A stretch of DNA of 64,000 bases, from NCBI RefSeq assembly GCF_001757355.1, contig NZ_MINO01000011.1, positions 51,102 through 115,101 on the forward strand, read 5' to 3'. Under the pieces are notes generated by a model. That model was not told where the DNA came from and did no database searches. It saw nothing but the letters and a program-made list of their open reading frames with translations. Both the position numbers and the translations under genes were made by a program. Positions 42,796-52,196 of the stretch are shown one piece after another; position 1 is the first letter of the stretch, and the number at the start of each line of letters is the position of its first letter. Source of the DNA: Sphingobium phenoxybenzoativorans. GTDB taxonomy: Bacteria; Pseudomonadota; Alphaproteobacteria; Sphingomonadales; Sphingomonadaceae.

Positions 42796-44480
42796 CGGGA
42801 TGCCCGCCCGGCAAGCTCCAATGCAGCCTCTGCGGGCCGCCAATAATCGCCCGCCTCATGATCCCAGGTCTCCGGCGTCAGGCCCCGCTCACCCATCTGG
42901 CGCAGCGCGACGCGCTTCACCTTTTCGGTATGCGTCTTGGGCAGCTCGTCCAGCAGTTCATAATAACGCACGGTCAGCGAGCGGGGCAGCGTCTCAAGCA
43001 ATTCCTCCGCCAGCGTCGCATGGACGACTTCCACGGAGGGCATCAGCTTGATGCACAGCTTGATGTCGTCCTCGCCCAATGCGGATGGCACCGCGATCGC
43101 CGCGCATTCCAGCACCGCGGGATGCGAGGACGCAATCTTCTCGATCTGCTCGCAGGAGATGTTGACGCCCCGGCGGCGAATGCGGTCCCCGGCACGGCCC
43201 AGGAAATAGAAATAGCCTTCCTCGTCCCGCCGGGCGCGATCGCCGGTCTTGAACCAGAGGTCGCGCCACGCGGCGACGGTCTGCTCGGCATCGTTGTAAT
43301 AGCCCAGGAACATCACATTGGGATAACGGGGGCGCACATAGATTTCGCCTTCCGCGCCATCGGGCAAGGCGAAGCCATCTTCGTCGGCGATCTTGATTTC
43401 GAACAGGCCCGACTCCTTGCCGCAACTGCCCGGACGCCGTTCTTCGCCATCGGGGAAATGCATGACGACCGTCAGTTCGCTCATATCGTAAATCGCGACG
43501 ATCCCGACGCCGAACCGCTGCTCAAACTCCGGATAATATCCAGCCGCCGTATACATGCGCACGACATTATGCTGGCGGTCCAGCGGCGATTCCGGCTGCT
43601 TCATGAGCAGCGGGATCAGCGGATCGAGAATATGGGCGCGCGTGACGCCGTGCTGGCGCAGGTCGTTCCAATATCCGCTCGCGCTGAACTTGCGGGCGAC
43701 GATCATCGTCGCGCCGCCGCACAGCGTCATCAGCACGCCCATCACGGTGGAAAACACATGATGGAAAGGGAAACAGGTATACATCGTCTCCCCTTCCCCG
43801 ACGTCCAGCAATTCCCCCACCTTGCGCGCATTGGACAGCATATGGCCATGGTCCATCATCACGCCCTTGGGCAGCCCCGTGGTGCCGGAACTGAACCGGA
43901 TAGACGCAAGCACGCGCGGATCGATGTCGGGCAGCGCGACGCTGCTTGCGCTTCCGGCCGCCTCAACCTCGCGCAAGGGAACGACGCGCCCAATACCCTG
44001 CGGCAAATTCCCCGCCGCAGACAGGCTGTCGAAAAGCGCGTCGGGAAGCACCATCAGTTGGATCTGCGCCCGCGCTTCGGGGCTTGCGGTGCTGAGCGCT
44101 TCCAGGCCCACCGCGTCGGCCAGGATCGCGCTGACCTCAATTTTCTGAATGGCGTGATTGAGCACTTCACCCTGAAAATCGGGGTTGATGGGCACATCTA
44201 CCATTCCCGCCTGGAGAGACGCAAACCAGCCGAGAACATGCATCACGGACCCGGCGAGAACAAAGCCAAGCCGGGCGCCGGTGGGAATGCCCATCGCGAT
44301 AAAGCCGCGCGCAATATTGACGGAGCGGTCCGCCGCCATCCGATAGGTGAGAAGCTCGCCATCCGTGATGAACTTCAAATATGGCTTGTCCCCATATTCC
44401 TCCGCACGCGCATGCAGGATCGCGCAAATGGAATCCGGCCGTGCACTAAGGTCTGCCTCCCGCAGGGTCCTCGCGAACAT
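42792..44480 (-). CDS. Acyl-CoA ligase (AMP-forming), CaiC-like
   Basis: 562 residues. Motifs: IRFSSGTTGLPKGVMMDH (P-loop), YDMSELTVVMHFP, LWFKTGDRARRDEEGYFYFL, GRAGDRIRRRGVNISCEQIE and a C-terminal THTEKVKRVALR with the catalytic lysine. CaiC-like ligases activate carboxylic acids to CoA esters. It is co-transcribed with the Baeyer-Villiger enzyme, a lactonase and class III CoA-transferases, so the hydroxy-acid from lactone opening is a likely substrate. Confidence 0.92.
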   Translation of the reverse strand: MFARTLREADLSARPDSICAILHARAEEYGDKPYLKFITDGELLTYRMAADRSVNIARGFIAMGIPTGARLGFVLAGSVMHVLGWFASLQAGMVDVPINPDFQGEVLNHAIQKIEVSAILADAVGLEALSTASPEARAQIQLMVLPDALFDSLSAAGNLPQGIGRVVPLREVEAAGSASSVALPDIDPRVLASIRFSSGTTGLPKGVMMDHGHMLSNARKVGELLDVGEGETMYTCFPFHHVFSTVMGVLMTLCGGATMIVARKFSASGYWNDLRQHGVTRAHILDPLIPLLMKQPESPLDRQHNVVRMYTAAGYYPEFEQRFGVGIVAIYDMSELTVVMHFPDGEERRPGSCGKESGLFEIKIADEDGFALPDGAEGEIYVRPRYPNVMFLGYYNDAEQTVAAWRDLWFKTGDRARRDEEGYFYFLGRAGDRIRRRGVNISCEQIEKIASSHPAVLECAAIAVPSALGEDDIKLCIKLMPSVEVVHATLAEELLETLPRSLTVRYYELLDELPKTHTEKVKRVALRQMGERGLTPETWDHEAGDYWRPAEAALELAGRASR

Positions 44481-44491
44481 ATATCCTCTCC

Positions 44492-46138
44492 TTACGCTTG
44501 CTTCAGCTTGAAACCGGGATATCCCTGTTCCGTCTGTTCGCCGATCGCCCGGCGATATCGCTGCGCGCCGCCTGCATAGACGATCGCCTTTGGTTCATAG
44601 TCCCGGTCGATGTTGGAATTATAGCCGGTGAACCATGACTGCTGCTGCGCGAACAGGATTTTCTTCGCCATCTGCTGGACATGCTCGCCCCAGTCCGCCT
44701 CGACCTGGTGATGCGGCTCGAACCGGTCAATGCCGCGCTCGCGCAGGAATGCGATAAAGTCGGCGCACCAGTCGACCGCTTCCTCGATACCGCGCGGAAA
44801 GTTTGTCGCGACCGATCCGCTCAAGGGACCCGCCACCGTCAGGAGATTTGGGAAGTCCGCGACGGCGAGACCGAAAGCGGCCACTGGCCCTTCCCGCCAT
44901 TTTTCCTTCAGCGTGACGCCGCCGACGCCCGCGAAGTCGATCCGCTCGAACGCGCCCGTCACCGCATCGAAGCCGGTGGCGTAGATGATGATGTCGAACG
45001 GAATTTCCTCGGCGCTGGTGCGGATACCCGTTGGCGTGATGCTTTCGATCGGCGTTTCGCTCAGGTCGACGAGGCGGACATTGTCGCGATTGTAGACCTC
45101 ATAATAGCGGGTCTCCATCGGCACGCGGCGGGTGCCGAAGCCATGGTCGCGCGGGACGAGCTTGTCAGCAACGGCCGGGTCCTTCACCCGTTCGCGGATC
45201 TTGCGCTCTACGAACTTCGAAAATTCGACATTGGCTTCATTGTCGACAAGGACGTCCTTGAAATTGCCGAGCCAGATGCCGAAGCCCGATCCGGCGTAGA
45301 GATCCTCCCAGAACGCCTCCCGCTCCTCCGCCGGCACTTCGAACATCTTGCGCGGATCGGCATCGTGCAGGAAGCCGCTGGGCGTCGCATGGCACCGCGC
45401 GAAAATCTCGTCATAGCGGGTCTTGATGTCCGCCATATCCTCGGATGAAATCGGCCCGTTGTTGAGCGGCGCGCACCAGTTGGGCCGCCGCTGGAATACG
45501 GTCAGGGTGCCCACCTGATCAGCGATTGCGGAGATGAGCTGAACGCCGGTCGCGCCAGTGCCGATCACGGCGACCCGCTTGCCCGTATAGTCGACCCCTT
45601 CGGCCGGATAATTATAGGTGTGGAACGACTGCCCCTTGAAGCTGTCGACACCCGCATAGCGCGGCGGCGTCGGCGCGGACAAAAGCCCGATCGCGGTCAG
45701 CAGGAAGCGGGTCGTAATCTGGCGGCCATCCGCCAGTCCGACATGCCAGCACAAAGCGCCCTCATCCCAGCGGGTGGAGACGACCGAGGCATTGAACTGC
45801 ATGTTCTCACGAAGGCCGAACTTGTCGACCACATGATGCAGATAGCGTTCGGTTTCGTGGCGCGGCGCGAATTTCTCGGTCCAGCTCCATTCGCTCAGCA
45901 GTTCCTTGGAGAAGGAATAGCCGTAGGTCTCGCTTTCCGAATCGAACCGGCAACCGGGATAGCGGTTCCAGTGCCAGGTGCCGCCCACGTCGCTGGCCCG
46001 CTCCAGGACAGTGAAGCGCGCGCCCATCTGCTTCAGCCTGTAGGCCAGATAGATGCCGCAAACGCCCGCGCCGATCACGATGACCTCATAATCGGGGTCG
46101 CCGTGCGGGGCCGCTGGAAGATTGCCTTGGTCTGTCAT
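44492..46138 (-). CDS. Type I Baeyer-Villiger monooxygenase
   Basis: 548 residues from ATG 46138. Two Rossmann motifs, VIGAGVCGIY (about 22-31, FAD) and VIGTGATGVQ (NADPH), flank the Baeyer-Villiger fingerprint FKGQSFHTYNYP at residues 167-178 (FxGxxxHxxxWP with Trp replaced by Tyr). DVGGTWHWNRYPGCRFD is the usual FAD-adjacent segment of this class. It inserts oxygen next to a ketone, giving an ester or lactone, using FAD, NADPH and O2. It starts four bases after the SMP-30 stop, so the lactone product is probably handed to that hydrolase. Confidence 0.93.
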   Translation of the reverse strand: MTDQGNLPAAPHGDPDYEVIVIGAGVCGIYLAYRLKQMGARFTVLERASDVGGTWHWNRYPGCRFDSESETYGYSFSKELLSEWSWTEKFAPRHETERYLHHVVDKFGLRENMQFNASVVSTRWDEGALCWHVGLADGRQITTRFLLTAIGLLSAPTPPRYAGVDSFKGQSFHTYNYPAEGVDYTGKRVAVIGTGATGVQLISAIADQVGTLTVFQRRPNWCAPLNNGPISSEDMADIKTRYDEIFARCHATPSGFLHDADPRKMFEVPAEEREAFWEDLYAGSGFGIWLGNFKDVLVDNEANVEFSKFVERKIRERVKDPAVADKLVPRDHGFGTRRVPMETRYYEVYNRDNVRLVDLSETPIESITPTGIRTSAEEIPFDIIIYATGFDAVTGAFERIDFAGVGGVTLKEKWREGPVAAFGLAVADFPNLLTVAGPLSGSVATNFPRGIEEAVDWCADFIAFLRERGIDRFEPHHQVEADWGEHVQQMAKKILFAQQQSWFTGYNSNIDRDYEPKAIVYAGGAQRYRRAIGEQTEQGYPGFKLKQA

Positions 46139-46142
46139 ATTT

Positions 46143-47036
46143 TTATCCCGCAAAGAAATAGCTCGGCAATCCCGACACGCCGGGACGGCAACGGAAAAGT
46201 GCGCCTGCATGCGGCTGGCCCGCGAGTTCCTCCTCGCTCAGGCCATGGCGCGCCGTGGTGATGTAGAGGTCCTTCAGCCCTTCACCGCCGAAGTTGCAGC
46301 TCGTGACGCAGGTCACTGGCAACGTCACCTGGCCAACCAGCCTTCCGGCGGGGTCGTAGCGGTTCACCTTCCCGCCCTTGTATAAGGCGAGCCAGACATG
46401 GCCTTCCGCATCAACGGTGATGCCGTCGGGGAAACCGTCCGCCCGGTCGACGTCGACAAACCGCCGCCGCCCGGAAATTTCGCCCGTTTCGATGTCATAG
46501 TCGAAACAGTCGATCCCGCGTGTCGACGTGTCGACATAATAGAGCCGGGTCTCGTCCGGGCTCCAGGCAATGCCGTTGGACACGGTCACGCCGGGCAGCA
46601 CATGGTGCAGAGACAGATCGGGATCGACGCGATACAGGGCGGAAGCGCCGCGCTCGAAAGGCATGGACAAGGTGCCAGACAGCAACCGGCCGCGGGAATC
46701 GCACTTGGCGTCGTTCATGCGATGGTTGGGCTTGTCCTGCTCGATCGGCACCAGCAGGCGCGTGCCCCCGGCAGGCGTCACCGCCAGCAAACCGTCGATC
46801 GAGGACGCAACCATGCCGCCGCTGCGCCGCGGGATCGCCGCGCCGATCACCGGGCCGACATCGACATGCGACACACCACCCGTCGCCGGATCGAAACGAT
46901 GGACCCGGCCGATATTGGAATCGACAAAGACCAGCGTGCCGGTCACATCGTCCCAGATCGGTCCCTCGCCCAGATCATTGCCGATATCCGCTACCACCTC
47001 CAGCGAGGCGTTCAGTTCGACGGTTTGGAGGAGCAT
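46143..47036 (-). CDS. SMP-30/gluconolactonase-family lactonase
   Basis: 297 residues, six-bladed propeller. Metal-site residues appear in order: Glu in DLGEGPIWDD, Asn in SNGIAWSPDETRLYYVDT, Asp in DGFPDGITVDAEGHVWLAL, and CVTSCNFGGEGLKDLYITTA near the end. These calcium/zinc enzymes hydrolyse lactones. Its place directly before the Baeyer-Villiger gene in the same operon points to opening of the lactone formed there. Confidence 0.92.
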   Translation of the reverse strand: MLLQTVELNASLEVVADIGNDLGEGPIWDDVTGTLVFVDSNIGRVHRFDPATGGVSHVDVGPVIGAAIPRRSGGMVASSIDGLLAVTPAGGTRLLVPIEQDKPNHRMNDAKCDSRGRLLSGTLSMPFERGASALYRVDPDLSLHHVLPGVTVSNGIAWSPDETRLYYVDTSTRGIDCFDYDIETGEISGRRRFVDVDRADGFPDGITVDAEGHVWLALYKGGKVNRYDPAGRLVGQVTLPVTCVTSCNFGGEGLKDLYITTARHGLSEEELAGQPHAGALFRCRPGVSGLPSYFFAG

Positions 47037-47049
47037 GCCGTCCTCCCCC

Positions 47050-48207
47050 TCAGGCCGTCAGGTGAACCGGCCAGCGCACCGGCCCTTTGTCGCGCGAGGG
47101 AAGGATGACGGTCGCCGTGCCATTGGCCGACTCCGCGCCCTCCTGATTGGTGGCGATCAGGGAAAGCTCGACAACAGCATGGTCGCCATTGACCGTCTTG
47201 CCCGTCACGCAGCCGCGCCACCAGATGGTGTCGCCGACCAGATTGGGCCGGCGGACCGCGATGTCCAGCTTGTGCAGGAAGCCGTGATCGCCCATCCAGT
47301 TGCTCAGCATATGCTGCGCCCAGGAAATGCGCTGAGGCCCGATGTCATAGGCTCCACCCATGCCGACATCGCCGCCGGTTTTCGCCTCCAGATGGCCGCG
47401 TCCGGCGGACTCGCGCGCGCCTGTCGTCTTGTTCACATGATAGTCCGCGTGGCGCTGGCGATAGCGCAGCGCGTCGCCGTGCACGCCGCCATAGGGCTGC
47501 GCGCCCTGCTGCGCGGAATACCACGCCATAATGTCCACGATGCTGAGCGGCCCGCGCACCACCTGCGGAATGGCGATGCCGACCTCGACATCCTCCCAAT
47601 AGAGCGGCCGGTCGCCGGTGCGCGGCTCCGCCAGCACCTCGCTCTCTATCCTCTCGATTTCCTCGGCGGTGTAGCTGTGCGGCTCCTTGGCGGCGACATG
47701 CTCCTTGCCCTTCGCCTCCACCAGCTTGTCCCCGCGCGGCGTGCGCGCGCAGCGGCCGAGCGCGGTTGCGACAAGACGGTCATGCTGGTTGAAGAAGCGC
47801 ACCTCGCCGGTCTGCAGAACCCAGGTCGGGAAACGGCGGCCGCTCTTTTCCTCCTGCTTCACCAGGCGTGCCTCCACCCGGAAGCTGTCGTCGATGAAGA
47901 TCGGCTCATGCCAGGTCCAGGCCGTGCCGGCGTAAATCCACTGCACGCCGGGCAGCTTGGGCGCGACGACGGTATTGTCGACCGCATAGAGCAGGCACGG
48001 CGGCGCGATAATCTTCCCCCAGGGCGATTGCGCCGCATAGTCGCGATCCTGCCACAGCGGATTATTGTCCCCGATGCCCCAGGCGAAATGGCGGATTGCG
48101 TCGCGCGTCGCCGCCTCGATCCACTGCATCCGGTCGCGCCGCAGGGGCACGTCGATCAGGGTCGCCGCCTCTGCGATCTTTTCAGGCGTTATCGTGCCCC
48201 AGCTCAT
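47050..48207 (-). CDS. Double-hotdog acyl-CoA hydratase (FAS1-like/MaoC type)
   Basis: 385 residues from ATG 48207, ATGA overlap with the preceding CoA-transferase subunit. The N-terminal hotdog shows HFAWGIGDNNPLWQD, then SPWGKIIAPPCLLYAVD; the C-terminal half (PLYWEDVEVGIAIPQVVRGP; WMGDHGFLHKLDIAVRRPN) is a second hotdog. Members hydrate or dehydrate acyl-CoA or acid intermediates. With the CoA-transferases and ligase it serves degradation of the ring-opened chain. The start in an upstream frame beginning at 48303 is rejected because it lies inside the CoA-transferase gene. Confidence 0.88.
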   Translation of the reverse strand: MSWGTITPEKIAEAATLIDVPLRRDRMQWIEAATRDAIRHFAWGIGDNNPLWQDRDYAAQSPWGKIIAPPCLLYAVDNTVVAPKLPGVQWIYAGTAWTWHEPIFIDDSFRVEARLVKQEEKSGRRFPTWVLQTGEVRFFNQHDRLVATALGRCARTPRGDKLVEAKGKEHVAAKEPHSYTAEEIERIESEVLAEPRTGDRPLYWEDVEVGIAIPQVVRGPLSIVDIMAWYSAQQGAQPYGGVHGDALRYRQRHADYHVNKTTGARESAGRGHLEAKTGGDVGMGGAYDIGPQRISWAQHMLSNWMGDHGFLHKLDIAVRRPNLVGDTIWWRGCVTGKTVNGDHAVVELSLIATNQEGAESANGTATVILPSRDKGPVRWPVHLTA

Positions 48208-49175
48208 GACGTCTGTGTCTCCAATATCTTGGCGCGCCGCACCGTGAAGGGCGGGCGCGGCTGGCCATCGGGCGCAAAGAAGGCCGGGCGGAACACGTCC
48301 CACGCCTTTGCTTCGTCCAGCGACAGCACCGGCGCGATCGGCGCGCCCGTAACCATCGCGCGTTCCAGAAGATGGCGGCGATCCCGCTTCATCAGCTCGG
48401 CATCGAGCAGCGGCAGAACCTTGGAGTCATCCTCCGACAGGCGGAAAGGATTCTGGAAAGCCGGGTCCTTCCCCCACTCCGGATCGTCCAGCGCGGCGAG
48501 AACGGCGTGCCAGTCTGGCCGCGACCGCGCCTGCACCGCCATGAAGCCGTCGCGGCAGCGGAAAAAGCCCTGCGGAAAGACGCCGCCATGCTCGATCGCG
48601 GTGCGCCCGTTGCGACGCCAGCCATAGGGCACGCCAGCATGGTTGCCCGAATTTTGCTCGGCAAAGGCGCGCAGCAAATCGGCCGCGGACACGTCTATCC
48701 TGCGCGGGCTGGTTTTCGCGTCGGTGTCGCGCGCGACCTTCAGGCTGAGCGCCAGGCTCGCGCCGAACAGGCCCGCCCATTTTTCCGGGATCTTCGCGGG
48801 CATCACGCCCGGCGCGCCGTCGGGCGCGCCGATCACGGTGGAGACGCCGGAGACGGCCGATGCGAAATCGCCAAGGCCGGGACGATCCACCTCATAGTCC
48901 CACAGATAGATTTCAACGGCACCTTCGTCCGGCACGGCATCGGCCGGAATCGCGTCCCCGGCGATGAGCAGGGCGAGAGGCGCAGGGCTGATGGCGCGCG
49001 CCTCCTGAAGCGAACGCGCGCCCGTCACGCGGCAACCAAATTGCTGCAGCCACCGCGCGGCGTGCAGAACCGCGCGATTGGTGCCGACGATGACGAAATG
49101 GCTGTCGCCCACGCACAGCTCGCGCTCGGCCATGCCGGACCCAGCCTCGTCCCTATCCGTCCCGATCATAGTCAT
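48204..49175 (-). CDS. Class III CoA-transferase-like subunit, catalytic Asp not seen
   Basis: 323 residues of the CaiB/BaiF fold (DSHFVIVGTNRAVLHAARWL at the N-terminus; VDVSAADLLRAFAEQNSGNH, GWRRNGRTAIEHGGVFP, GTPFQ-like EWGKDPAFQNPFRLSEDD later). It is shorter than usual. At the place of the catalytic aspartate (before the helix KWAGLFGASLALSLKV) it has PAKIPEKW with no Asp. It overlaps its partner at 49172-50314 by four bases. In BbsEF-type heteromeric CoA-transferases one subunit is catalytic and the other is not, and this pair may be similar. Confidence 0.82.
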   Translation of the reverse strand: MTMIGTDRDEAGSGMAERELCVGDSHFVIVGTNRAVLHAARWLQQFGCRVTGARSLQEARAISPAPLALLIAGDAIPADAVPDEGAVEIYLWDYEVDRPGLGDFASAVSGVSTVIGAPDGAPGVMPAKIPEKWAGLFGASLALSLKVARDTDAKTSPRRIDVSAADLLRAFAEQNSGNHAGVPYGWRRNGRTAIEHGGVFPQGFFRCRDGFMAVQARSRPDWHAVLAALDDPEWGKDPAFQNPFRLSEDDSKVLPLLDAELMKRDRRHLLERAMVTGAPIAPVLSLDEAKAWDVFRPAFFAPDGQPRPPFTVRRAKILETQTS

Positions 49176-50314
49176 GCTGCGTCACTCCGCGGGTTGGACA
49201 GCGAGGCGTAGCGATCATGGGACCAGCCCAGCAGGCGGCCGAGCACATAGGCATTGCCTTCGCCCAGGGTCGGCGCCGTTTTGCGAAGGGGCGCGCGATT
49301 GCCGTCGATCCACCAGGGCGCGGCGACGATATTCTCCACGCCGCTCACCGGATGGATCGTCGAAAGCAGTGTCCCCTCATTGGCCGCCCCAGCGCCGAAC
49401 GCCGCCGCTTCCTCGATGATCTTCACGGCCCTGGCGCCCGCCGCCTCGATGATATGCAGCGCCTGGGCGATCGGCAGGATCGATGCCGCCTCGGTCAGCT
49501 CCTCCAGATCGGCGGCGCTGATGCGGCCCTCCCAGTCGACGCAGAGATGCTGGCCATCGCTCGTCTGCACGATGGCCGTCGACGCGCCGGGCAGAACCGG
49601 GTCCAGTCCCAGTTCCTGCGCGACCTTCACCAGCTCCGCATCGTCATCCGCGCCGACATGGCCGGCCGCCTCAAGCTGCGACATCTCCACATGTCCGCCG
49701 CGACCCGTGCGGCGCGCGTCGAGCACCGCGGCAATGGCGGTAATCAACCCGTAGCTCGCGGCATTGGGATCGGACGAAACGAAGGTGGGGGAGCCGAGAA
49801 AGCTGCCGTCGCGCGGGTCCACCACGCCGGTTTCCAGACCGGACAGCGAGCTGAGCGCAAGGCCGTAAGCGCGCATATCTGCAAGCCTAGAGGCCGATCC
49901 GAAACCCGCGAGCGAGAGCAGCACGATCGCCGGATTCGCTTCCGCCAGCACATCATATCCGACCTTCAGGCGATCCATGGTGCCGGAGGTGAAGTTTTCC
50001 AGGACGAGATCGGACTGCGCGACCAGTTCCAGAAACGCCTCGCGATGATCCGCATCCTTGAGGTCCAGCGTGACGCCGATCTTGTTGCGGTTGAGACCGT
50101 GGAAAGACTGCGACATTTCGCGCCGCACTTCTTCCGGCATCTTGCCCGCAAGACGCTCGACGCCGCGCGTCCGGTATACGTCGAACCGCTTATACCATTC
50201 GACCTTGATCACCTCCGCGCCAAGATCGGCGAGAAGCTGGCCAAGCAAGGGACCGGACCACACCCAGCATAATTCAAGGACGCGGACGCCGCGCAGGGGA
50301 AGTGCGGCCGTCAT
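49172..50314 (-). CDS. Class III CoA-transferase (CaiB/BaiF), catalytic subunit
   Basis: 380 residues. N-terminus GVRVLELCWVWSGPLLGQLL, then ADLGAEVIKVEW, the standard CaiB CoA-binding opening; NKIGVTLDLKDADHREAFLE; and TFVSSDPNAASYGLITAIAA with the Asp expected to form the acyl-aspartyl intermediate. RTGRGGHVEMSQLEAAG follows. It moves CoA between an acyl-CoA and a free acid. It is the first gene of the long operon, 91 bases downstream of the palindrome at 50405-50420. Confidence 0.9.
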   Translation of the reverse strand: MTAALPLRGVRVLELCWVWSGPLLGQLLADLGAEVIKVEWYKRFDVYRTRGVERLAGKMPEEVRREMSQSFHGLNRNKIGVTLDLKDADHREAFLELVAQSDLVLENFTSGTMDRLKVGYDVLAEANPAIVLLSLAGFGSASRLADMRAYGLALSSLSGLETGVVDPRDGSFLGSPTFVSSDPNAASYGLITAIAAVLDARRTGRGGHVEMSQLEAAGHVGADDDAELVKVAQELGLDPVLPGASTAIVQTSDGQHLCVDWEGRISAADLEELTEAASILPIAQALHIIEAAGARAVKIIEEAAAFGAGAANEGTLLSTIHPVSGVENIVAAPWWIDGNRAPLRKTAPTLGEGNAYVLGRLLGWSHDRYASLSNPRSDAA

Positions 50315-50404
50315 GAATTTGGCGCCTGCGCGATCATGGGCGTTCCGCCCATCGACAATATGTTTGCCATGAAAGCCTCTCCAACGGCGCTGCAGAATAG
50401 CCTG

Positions 50405-50420
50405 TCAACGTCAGTGTTTA
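50405..50420. promoter_or_regulatory. TCAACR-N4-TGTTGA-type palindrome, CoA/BVMO operon promoter
   Basis: TCAACGTCAGTGTTTA, one mismatch from the consensus. On the minus strand CGTTGACA forms a consensus TTGACA -35 box. It lies between the IclR stop and the first operon gene. A separate TTGTCAACAG half-site is at about 50452-50461. Confidence 0.55.
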
Positions 50421-50501
50421 CAAGAGGAGCGTTGTCATGTCTGGAGGATAATTGTCAACAGAAAAAAATATTGTCTTGGCGCAAAATACCGGCGCGCGCG
50501 G

Positions 50502-51272
50502 CTAATCCGCCATCTGGCGCGATATAATATCCGCGGAAGTTTTCAGGGCGTCCGCAATGGCCTCCCGCCGATCCATTTCGAGAGCGGCGGAAATGGAGGC
50601 GATTCCCACCGCCTTGGTCACGGTTCCATCGGGATTGAATACCGGCGCGGCGAGAGTGGTTACGCCGCGGGCGAACAGGCCGTCATCTTCGGCATAGCCA
50701 AATTGCCTGACCTGTTCGACCTGACCAAGCCAGGTTTCGAAATCAAAGGGCGTCTGCCACCGGATCCGGGAGAATCGCTTCCGCAACTCCGGCAGGGGCG
50801 TGGGGCTGAACGCCGCGACGCAGCGTCCGGCCGCCCCGGACAATGTCGGTACCCGGCCGCCGACGGTGACGTTCAGCGACATGGAATGGGACGGGCTTAC
50901 CGAAGCGACGCAGGCGCTGTGATCCGGGTCGAGCGCCGCCGTCGCCATCGCCGTCACGTCAAAGCGCCGGGCTATGTCCTGAAGCAGGGGGCGGGCGATA
51001 TCCGCAAACTCGGTCCGCCGGACAACGGCCTGCGCCAACTCCAGCAGGCCGGTTCCCAGTCGATAGGTTTTCTGGTTGCTCTCGGTCGTGATGAGCCGCG
51101 CCGCCGCAAGTTCGCGCAATATGTGAAGCGCCGTACTGGGCACGATATCGGCCCCGCGCGCGATCTGGGATAGATTCAGCGGCCCGCCCGCATCCGCCAG
51201 CAGCCGCAGGATCGCGATCGCGCGGCGCACCGCCGGTACGATTTTCCCGGACGCGTCAGAGGATTCGGTCAT
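50502..51272 (-). CDS. IclR-family transcriptional regulator
   Basis: 256 residues. N-terminal winged helix (AIAILRLLADAGGPLNLSQI, then ARGADIVPSTALHILRELAA, residues 15-75) and C-terminal effector domain (LAQAVVRRTEFADIARPLLQ; DDGLFARGVTTLAAPVFNPD). IclR proteins control catabolic genes by sensing a pathway metabolite. It is upstream of, and on the same strand as, the BVMO/CoA operon and divergent from a DUF2889 gene. It is one candidate for the TCAACR palindromes. Confidence 0.92.
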   Translation of the reverse strand: MTESSDASGKIVPAVRRAIAILRLLADAGGPLNLSQIARGADIVPSTALHILRELAAARLITTESNQKTYRLGTGLLELAQAVVRRTEFADIARPLLQDIARRFDVTAMATAALDPDHSACVASVSPSHSMSLNVTVGGRVPTLSGAAGRCVAAFSPTPLPELRKRFSRIRWQTPFDFETWLGQVEQVRQFGYAEDDGLFARGVTTLAAPVFNPDGTVTKAVGIASISAALEMDRREAIADALKTSADIISRQMAD

Positions 51273-51461
51273 CCGGCCCGCTTATCGCTCAAGGGCGATA
51301 TGGCGCAGGTCAATCAAGGCAGCCGACAATTCATCCGCATATATTGCTGGCATGCCGCCGCTCCCGACTTGACAATTCTGCTATGTTTGCAATGGCGACA
51401 ATGCACAATTATTTTGTTTATGTAAAAATAATTTTCGTCCAGAAAATTTTTGAGGGCTGCG

Positions 51462-52184
51462 ATGCATAAGAATGCTGGCGATATCAGCGCGTATAAGCCG
51501 CTTCACCGCAAGATTCATATCGAGTCCCGGCCCAATCTCGTGACCGCGCGCATCATGGACTGCGTTCATGATTTTTCTATCGTCATGACCCATGACGGCA
51601 ACGTCATCACGGCGCTGGAGCCAAGCGCGAACCGGACGCCCTGGTCCACCTGCAGCGGCGCGCTTGAACAGTTTCAGGCGCTTCTGGGTGCACCGTTGGA
51701 AGGCGAGTCCGGCAAGTCCATCGACAAGGGCATGCAGTGCACCCATTTGTTCGACCTTGCGCGCCTGGCCATGGCCAACGCCAAGACCATCGGCACGCTG
51801 ATATTCGACGTCCATGTCGGCAACGGGACCAAAAGCGGAGAGATTGAGGCCTATGTGCTGCGCAATGGCGCGGAAATCCTGCGGTGGACCATTGCCAATC
51901 AGAAGGTGATCTCGCCCGGCCCCTTCGAAGGGCACGTCCTGCAGGGCGCGACCATCTGGCCGCCGGAGGTCAACGACCCTGAAATCCGGACCGCGGCCCT
52001 GCTGATCCGCCGCGCGCTTTTGGTGTTCCTGGGAACCAACAGTTCGCGCGACGCCCGGTTCGCCGCCGACCTGCCATTCATGGCGGGCGCCTGCTTCACC
52101 TTTCAGCCGGCGAATATGGCGGAGTCGGAGCGGCCCGCCAATTTCAGGATTCTGGAGCCAGGAGATTTTGGCCCCAACGCCTGA
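51462..52184 (+). CDS. DUF2889 family protein (first copy)
   Basis: 240 residues, no signal peptide. Conserved DUF2889 features: LHRKIHIESRPNLVTARIMD, DCVHDFSIVMTHDGNVI, PWSTCSGALEQFQALLG and MQCTHLFDLARLAM with the Cys-Thr-His. The function of the family is unknown to me; the Cys/His pattern could bind metal. ATG 51462 has GAGGG five bases upstream. It is divergent from IclR across an AT-rich gap containing TTGACA (51369-51374). A second, diverged copy is at 56996-57685. Confidence 0.85.
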   Translation: MHKNAGDISAYKPLHRKIHIESRPNLVTARIMDCVHDFSIVMTHDGNVITALEPSANRTPWSTCSGALEQFQALLGAPLEGESGKSIDKGMQCTHLFDLARLAMANAKTIGTLIFDVHVGNGTKSGEIEAYVLRNGAEILRWTIANQKVISPGPFEGHVLQGATIWPPEVNDPEIRTAALLIRRALLVFLGTNSSRDARFAADLPFMAGACFTFQPANMAESERPANFRILEPGDFGPNA

Positions 52185-52196
52185 GGTGACGCGGCT

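Noticed and set aside
42768..44579. Long plus-strand open frame opposite the CaiC-like ligase
   Set aside because: Antisense shadow; no domain and no ribosome site.
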